This document shows, piece by piece, positions 53,801 to 62,800 of a stretch of DNA of 64,000 nucleotides (the first letter of the stretch is position 1; each line of letters starts with the position of its first letter). The position numbers and the translations under genes were made by a program. The stretch comes from Sipunculus nudus (Eukaryota > Annelida > Sipuncula > Golfingiida > Sipunculidae): assembly GCA_026874595.1 (NCBI GenBank), contig CM049318.1, forward strand, positions 53,855,250-53,919,249, given 5' to 3'. The notes beneath the pieces were generated by a model, which saw nothing but the letters and a program-made list of their open reading frames with translations, was not told the origin of the DNA and ran no database searches.

Positions 53801-56800
53801 GTAATATATTGTTACAACCCTGTTATTGTAACATAAATGCCTGTTTGATGTACTGATCTGTCTGTAAGTGTGTCTGCCAGTTAGACACCTGTAACAATAT
53901 AGTATGTTATACTTTACAGCCTAGACCTGCAGAGCCTGACACTAGAGCGAGTCGAGATCCTACAGAGGGTGGTGCCAAATGATCAGGAGGTATGATGGTT
54001 AAAAGTCTTCTTTGTTAGGTCTCTCCTGTACAAGTTCACTAAGATTTGCGTAAGGATAGCTGTCATTGTCAGTGATCCTAGGGATTTTGAAATCAAATTT
54101 ATATACATTTAGTTAACCCTCAGATCTCACCGGAAGTAAAATCAGCAGTACATCTTTATAGATTTTATATGAGTGTAATTAATATTAAATGTAAAAATTA
54201 CCACTGAAACATTAACAATCAAAACAGTGCACACTGGCAGCTTATATATAGACTGAATCATAAGCTGAGCATCATGACCCATGGGTCACTTGAAAAAAAA
54301 TAGAAGAATTCTCAAATACCAACTCATGTTAGACCAGTATGAAAGGATGGTCATTTTGATCACCAACTTTACGTTGGAAGACGGGTTTCGCTCTTGTGTG
54401 GAACCATCTGCACTGTTTCAGAAAACATGCTTAAAGTTGTGCGTCTCATTTGTTGTATATGTGCCTTGTTTTCATTGTATAAGTGCCTTGTTTTCATTGT
54501 ATAAGTGCCTTGTTTTCATTGTATAAGTGCCTTGTTTTCCAGGTGAAAGCCTTCAAGAATTATGAGAAAGACAGGAAACCAATAGAAGTATTATCTGATG
54601 AAGACAAATTTATTTATGGGGTAAGTGTTCATAGTTAAAATTTAAACTGAACTTGTGTATCTTGGCAAAAGATATGGTAAAACCTAGGGTTTATCGCAAA
54701 GCTTTATATTATTCAGTTTGATGACCTGACATGTGAAGGGAAGCAGGGAAAATTGCAACTTAGCCTCATGAATTAGCTTTAATATGTTCAACACGTTTAT
54801 TTATTGAGTTCAGCAGTATGTATGTTCTTTTTATACGCTTGTCTATGATGGGATGTATTATGGTATACCCAAGGTCCGTCCATCTGCCCGTTAACTTTGT
54901 GTCGTCACAGTCACTTATGAATTTTCACTAAACTCACCATAACTACTTACCAATAGATTATATCGCCCAGGTTTTGATTATGGGTAAAATCCATGCATAT
55001 GTAATAAGATCACAGGTCATCAGGCTACTTGTGGTGTCGCTGCAATAACTAATCAGAAATATGACAGATTTTTATAAAACTCTTCAGAAATATTAATTAA
55101 TATAATATCTCTCCTAAGTTAGATCTCCTGCCAAATTCATGCATATGTAATGAGGACAGATATCACCAAACTTTGTGGTGCCGTGATGATAACTTGCCAA
55201 AAATGTGATTGATTTTCATGAAACTCATTATGAATATAAACCAATACAGTTTTCTACCTGTATCACATTCTCAGCAAAATTCATGCATATTTTTAGAGAT
55301 TAGAGATAACAAGATATGTGACAGGCGTATTATGAACCATTTGCAATTGTTGAACTTGGTTTATTACAGTTAACCTGATTAATGCCATGGATTGTTTAGC
55401 ACATAAACATTTTGCTGATCATTTTGCTCATTTGTAATCATACTTTACTTGTATTAATTTTAGTGCATTTATTGATTTTGTGTGCAAATTTTTTCATAAG
55501 TACACATAACAAGTTGATGTAGAGTGAGAGTCAATGTTTACTTCAGGAAATAGTACTTGTCTGCCACATAATCAGTTAATTTGATAATTATGATCTTAAA
55601 TGTTTTTACAGTCGTGGTAATTTTCTTTTATTGCAGTTGCTCAAGGTTGAGAGATTAACCTCAAAACTCCAGGTCATGAGTTTTATCGGGAACTTTTTTG
55701 ATATTTATACTCAGCTGCAACCAGTAAGTAATACAAGGCATTGACACTCCTCTCTATTATAATTTAACAGTGGCTTAAAACTCAGTTCTGGCATGTTAAG
55801 ATGTTGCTGCCCTGGATCACTTGTACACAACAAGAAATCTGCATTCTAAGGAATGCAAGCCCAACCTTGTGTTTGCATTCACTTATTTGGCCCATATTCC
55901 CAGGTTCATTTGTGCTTTAGTGACTTGATGACATTCCTGAATCCGGATCATGCACTGGACTCACACCAAAATTTAATTGATTCTTCCTAGGCCCATTCTC
56001 GAATTGCCCTGAAAATTACTTGAGATTCCAATCCTGATTGTATGAGATATGTTGTGAACATCACACAAACACAAGAACAGGGATGAATGCATACACTCCT
56101 TGCGTAGGCAACAATTAGTTCCCACCGTCATGCCATAGACTGACAATAGTCCAGCCAAATAATCAAATACTGGATGCATTGAATTAAAGCCACTCTTTAT
56201 TCAATTATTGAATTGAACATACAGTAATTAGTTAATTTCATTTATTGCAGTTGCAGTCATTTTCATATACAGTAGAACGCCTGTATTACGGTCACCATCG
56301 GGACCAGATGGAAGTGGCCTTAATACAGGAGTGGCCGTTATACAGGACACCAGGATAGGGCGGTTAAAATGTAACACAAAACCAAGTTCAAATCTTTATT
56401 ACAGTCATTAAAATAAACGTATAAAAAGAGTATTAGTATATTTACTCTTATCAATAAAAAATAAAATATTTACAATAACGTCAACCCTATTTACAACTAT
56501 TACCAACAATATATAAAAATACAGTGTTTGTTATTAAATTACAGATTGTATATCCATAATATTTGTACAATTTTAATGTTTATTCGCATTCATAATTATT
56601 CAAGTATGAGTAAATTGTGCGATATTTGCCGCACTGGTTTCGTTTGATGTACATGTTCACAAGGACATTAAAGAAAGTTTAAGATCCACAGTTTGCCTTG
56701 CGTTTAAGCACAGGCACCTGTCGTATAAGTAGTGTCTTTACGGGTATATAGAGGGTTAACGGGCGCCTGTGTTTCTGTGGACATAATCATCGGGCTGGTT

Positions 56801-59800
56801 GTCATTCGTTAATTAAATGACAAATGCTCTGATTAAGATCCGGCTCGCACGACTGATTCCCAAACATACACGCAGGTGGGAACACATGCCTTACTATTGT
56901 GCATGGTATGATGCTGGCTTCGTGTCAAACAACTCAGTCACGGTACAGTGGCTCTCATTAACAGACAGGAATATGTGAGAGCGGACACTTGAGTAATGAT
57001 ATTGTGGTCAGAAGTGGCCGCTCGATTTGTTGAGCCCATGTCACGGATTCACTGCCTCTGACCGTAATTGAGGCGTTTCCCCGCCTGCGGGACCGAGAGA
57101 CCTGGCCGTAATACGGAATAGAGGAGTGACCGTTATTGACAACAAAATGATAAATATAACGGTCGAAAATTCGGGACCGGAAAATCTGACCATTATAGAC
57201 GTATTGACCGTTATTGAGGCACCGACATATTAATTTTCCCTCTTTATCATGTTTATAAAATCCTCATATTGCTCATATATAGACCGAGATTCTTATAATA
57301 CCCGTGCGTGTTCCAGGCCGCATGTCATCTGCGCTATTTAAAAAACACCAGAAAATCATATCATGTGTACCTCGATTTTGAGCTACTGTGAGTTCAAGGT
57401 GCCACCACCAGATGTCGCCTCCGCCCAGTCGCAGGATCTGCAAAATCGCTCCCTACATTGGACGACCTCTGGCACCCCTAGCGATTGTTTAAAAAAATAC
57501 CAGACCGGTTCCATAAAATAACATTTAATTTATTCTCATGCATAAACCACACACGTATTCACTGTCACGCGTATTACGCACGTGATGCACCAAGTAACCC
57601 TGGTCCTGCCTTCTAACCCGGGCCTGTCAATTCCCTACACAAAGTCGGCACGGACGCAATATGGCGGTATAACCTCTACTGTATATCTGATCTATATCTT
57701 AAAATTTAGGACAGGTAAACAGTAAGCAGTTAAAGTTTAACAAGTTTAACCATATATCCTGTATAAGATTTTATTGCACTAATTGATCATTTAAAATTTT
57801 ACTTGGTCTGTGTAGATGCTCAGGTACATTATAATGTACATCTTAGAGTAATATTAGAAGGCATCTATTAGTTCTACTGTTCATAATTAATCACATAATT
57901 CCTAAATAATGGCTTTGTGATCACATCATTTAGCCAGTAGAGGTGTATGGTGCTGCCAGTAACATAAAACACATTGGATTATTTGCATGGGATTTTACAC
58001 CAAAATTTTTATCACTATGAGATATTCTAACTCCTGACCCCCCAAAAAATGTCACATTTAGTTGAACTCCAAGAAACCATTCTTTAGGTATCTTGCAGAC
58101 ACACTGGTACTGTCTGGGACAGTGTGTTATGTATAACACAACAGAGCATAGGAGAAGATATGTATATTACTATTATAAATATAGATCTTAATGCTGAAAA
58201 TCATCAAGAAATCTTGCTTCATAAAAATTACACACATAAAAATGTACCTGTTAAGTTTTTTATTTGTCATGCACCTGTTATAGGCAGTGCACTTTATACT
58301 TATGATCCTTTTATTTGGGGGGAATGTATATTTTTTTAATGTAATTAATAATACTTACATTTAAATTTACATTGTAATAATTACACCAAAATTTTTATCA
58401 CTATGAGATATTCTAACTCCTGACCCCCCAAAAAATGTCACATTTAGTTGAACTCCATGAAACTATTCTTTAGGTATCTTGCAGACACACAAATTTGACT
58501 AAAAGTGATGGTCTTCATTTGATTAAAAATGTACATATATCATTTTAATATGCTCCATAATGTAAAATGTGAATATAAAGAGTTGGTCCCCTCCATGAAA
58601 TATGAAATAAATAAGACCTGAAATTATAGTAATCATCCTTCACACAGAGATCATGAACATGATAATTTATTGCTGAAAATAACAAAGGTAACCATAAGCA
58701 AACCTGCCTTAAGTTAAACATGTTAAATACTAATGCAGTTACTTCCTGTTTCATATACATAAGTGATATATGTAATGTACCTACTTCACAAATTTAAATT
58801 AGACTCGCTGCTAAGTGATAATCCATTAATTTTACTAAACATACAGTGGCATTATGAAGATATTATTGAGTGTTTTCAGATATCATGCAAAATGTATTTA
58901 CATTGGTTTATTCATTGGGATTTCGATTTTCTGTCTTTCAGCAACTTAACGCTGTGATAGCTGCTGCCATGTCAATAAAGAATTCAAAGAAATTCAAGCG
59001 ACTGTTAGAGGTAAGATAACATGGTACTGTCTGGGACAGTGTGTTATGTATAACACAACAGAGCATAGGAGAAGATATGTATATTACTATTATAAATATA
59101 GATCTTAATGCTGAAAATCATCAAGAAATCTTGCTTCATAAAAGTTACACACATAAAAATGTACCTGTTAAGTTTTTTGTCATGCACCTGTTATAGGCAG
59201 TGCACTTTATACTTATGATCTTTTTATTTGGGGGGAATGTATATTTTTTTAATGTAATTAATAATACTTACATTTAAATTTACATTGTAATTCTTTTTAT
59301 AAAATGCCATAAACACCTGTTGATTCACTCCATTTCTTTTTTTGATATCTCTACTTTCTGTCATTTGAAAGGAGAGCTGTTACTGTGTAAAAAACTCAGT
59401 GATGTTTCTGCTAAAAGACAAAGAAAACTGTGTGTGACTAAAAATGTGAAAAAATCTTACTACGGTTCCTTCTAATCTAGAGTTATTACTTTCCTGTTAT
59501 TTCCTGTAACAACAATGTATAAATCTGCCCCTCAGATATTTCACTTTGTAGCTGCTCTGTAAACTTAAAGTGTGATATAAACTGCCTCTAAGAGAACTGT
59601 CATGAATTCATCCTACTGATTTCTTTTGTAGATTATCTTGGCTTTCGGGAACTATATGAATAGTTCAAAACGGGATGCTGTGTACGGGTTCAAATTGCAG
59701 AGTCTTGATATGGTAAGCCATCTTTTCCGCTCATCTGTAATTTACATAGTCAAAACTTGTATTTTTCTGCTCTTTAATTTTTTTTCACTTCATGATTTAA

Positions 59801-62800
59801 CTCTTGAGGTCATTTAACATAAATGAGACATAAAATGTTCCCAGCTGATTTATTCTAGGATCTGTGCTTGGTACAGGTATTTTATTTTCTCTGTTGCTGA
59901 TGTTTCTATAGTATTTTGGATTGCATCATAATGTTTCCCTGACATTATGGTAAATAATGTTCATACAGTATACAGTACACTGATCATCATGTGCTGCTGG
60001 TTTTAAAACAGAAATTAATTAAGGATGCATTAATGACTTGGCCAATTCAACACTCACTAGATTGGTGATATCAGGTATGGTTAAGTGCATGACAAGGTTA
60101 ATAGACAGAAAGAGAATTATAGAAGTTTGAATACATTTGGCAGGGGAGATGAATTTGGCAAATGAATGGGTGGCAAGTGAGTGAGGTTATACTGTATAAC
60201 CAATATGCAAATATGACATGAATATTTGACTAATGCTCCTTGTATCTTTCAGCTGATGGATGCTAAGTCTCAAGATAAGCGCTACACTCTCCTCCATTTC
60301 ATTGTCTTGACAATCAAGCAGAGGTTTCCTGATATTTTCACTTACGATACAGAGCTCAGTGCCATAGAAAAGGCCTCATCAGGTAAGGCCAAAAAAATAA
60401 AAGGTATGGTTCTTAGGAACCGCCTGTGTCAGTTTTAACCCCACCACGTAAAAGTTATTATTTTGGTTTCTTTTTTAATGAAGATAATATAATACAATTT
60501 TGATCAGATTTCCTTTGTTATGTAGTGCTATTACATGTTCAGTAAAAAATTGATCATATGACATTTTTATCAAAACATGCAAAAAAAGGTAAAAAATGGA
60601 ATATCGCCTGCCTGCACTGATTTCTGAAAAAAATTGCCTGAGAAGTATACTTTCTTATTTGGCCTAAGCCCTATAGAGATTCATATTATCATTCATTTAC
60701 ATCAGCAGCTAGAAGTGTATGTAAATCCAAGCACCAACACTGTGAAATGCCATTTAGGTCAAGCAAACGGAATCCGAATCTCATTATTTTATCATATAAC
60801 AAAATTGCCTATGAAAAAATATTAATATAGATTTTACATAAAATGAACCCAATTCCTTGAGGAAAAACATATATTCTGTTTTTTTTTCCACAAAAAAACA
60901 TAAGGTTGTGTGATTTGTTCAAAAACTATTGGCACATCTATGAGCACTGTCAACTCGGCAGTGACATCACACACACAGAAATCCCCTGTGACTAAAAATT
61001 CTAGATCTCATCAAAAGCTTACCATTTCTGACACTGTCAGCCCCACTTTTTCAGTGAAGAATAAAAACAACATGTATTGCAAGATTTAAGTCATTTCTAA
61101 ATTTTGCCTATGATTTTGCCAATCACATCAGGGCCCAGAACAGACTATATCTGTTCTGGATGAAATCTACCATGCACATAACAATACCACACGCTATCAT
61201 GTTTACCTAACCTTAAGTAGACCTCCTCAGGAGACATTAATTCAGACTCTGATGGTAAATTTGAATGGCCAGATTTAAATAATGCCCAGAATTTGTTATT
61301 ATAGTGAGTATTGTTGAGAGTTTTCCACTTTCTAAGGGAGTGTTTTTTTTATGTGTGCACTAATTAATTAGACAAACACTAATTAATCAGACTTGGAATG
61401 AACCATCTGTTCTTTCAGCTAATAATTCTTTTTAGGTTATTTAAAACATCTGCTTATAAATCCTGAATTTGGTATTATTTGTGTAAATAAATTAAACATT
61501 CTTTGTAAATATGGCCAGTTTAAACTTGTTTTTGTATGATCCACTGTTTGTGATTGGTAGTTTCGCTGGAGAACATCACGACAGATCTGACTGAACTCAA
61601 GAAGGGCATGGACCTGACCAAGAAGGAATACAGTATACGTCAGAACATGCCAAACCTCCCCCCGGTGCTAAAGGACTTCCTCAACAACTCAGAGGACAAG
61701 TTGCTCAAACTGCAGATAGATGCTAAAACAGCCCAGGTGAGTCACTAAAACTAAAGGTAGATACCCAAACTGCAGATATATTCTAAAACTGCTCATATTA
61801 TATACTCAAACTGCAGATAGATGCTAAAACAGCCCAGGTGAGTCACTCAAACTAAAGATAAGAGACCCAAACTGCAGATTTATACTGAAAAAGCTCAGAT
61901 TATCTACTCAAACTGCAGATAGATGCTAAAACAGCCCAGGTGAGTCGCTCAAACTAAAGATAAGACGCCCAAACTGCAGAAATATTCTAAAACAGCCCAG
62001 GTTATCTACTCAAACTGCAGATAGATGCTTAAACAGCCCAGTTGAGTCACTAAAACTAAAGATAGATACCCAAACTGCAGTTATATTCTAAAACAGCTCA
62101 GATTATATACTCAAACTTCAGATAGATGCTAAAACAGCCCAGGTGAGTCGCTCAAACTAAAGATAAAGGGCCCAAACTGCAGATTAATTTTAAAAAAGCT
62201 CAGATTATCTACTCAAACTGCAGATAGATGCTAAAACAGCCCAGGTGAGTCGCTCAAACTAAAGATAAGAGGCCCAAACTGCAGAAATATTCTAAAACAG
62301 CCCAGGTTATCTACTCAAACTGCAGATAGATGCTAAAACAGCCCAGGTGAGTGGCTCAAACTAAAGATAGATGCCCAAACTGCAGATATATTCTAGCCCA
62401 GGTTATCTATTCAAACTGCAGATAAATGCTCAAACAGCCTGTGTAAGTCCCTTAAACTAAAATAGTTGCTGAAACGGTAAAAAGATGCCCTTCTGCAAAT
62501 TGCAGATAGATACACAAAATGCAGATAGTCTGCAAACTGCATAGTGATACTAAAAAAGCCAAGGTAAGTTATTCAAACTACAACTAGAATGCTCAAACTG
62601 TAGGTAGATGCTAAATAAGCTCATGTAACCACGGCAACAACTGTTAAAATACTCATTTGCACCATACAATTTTAGCTCAGTTGATATCTTGAAAGTGAGT
62701 CTTTTTTTATGCCCCCACCACAAAGTGGCCGGGGCATATAGTTTTACCCATGTCCGTCATTCCATCCTTCCGTCATTCCGAAATCAAGCAGTTGTACAGA

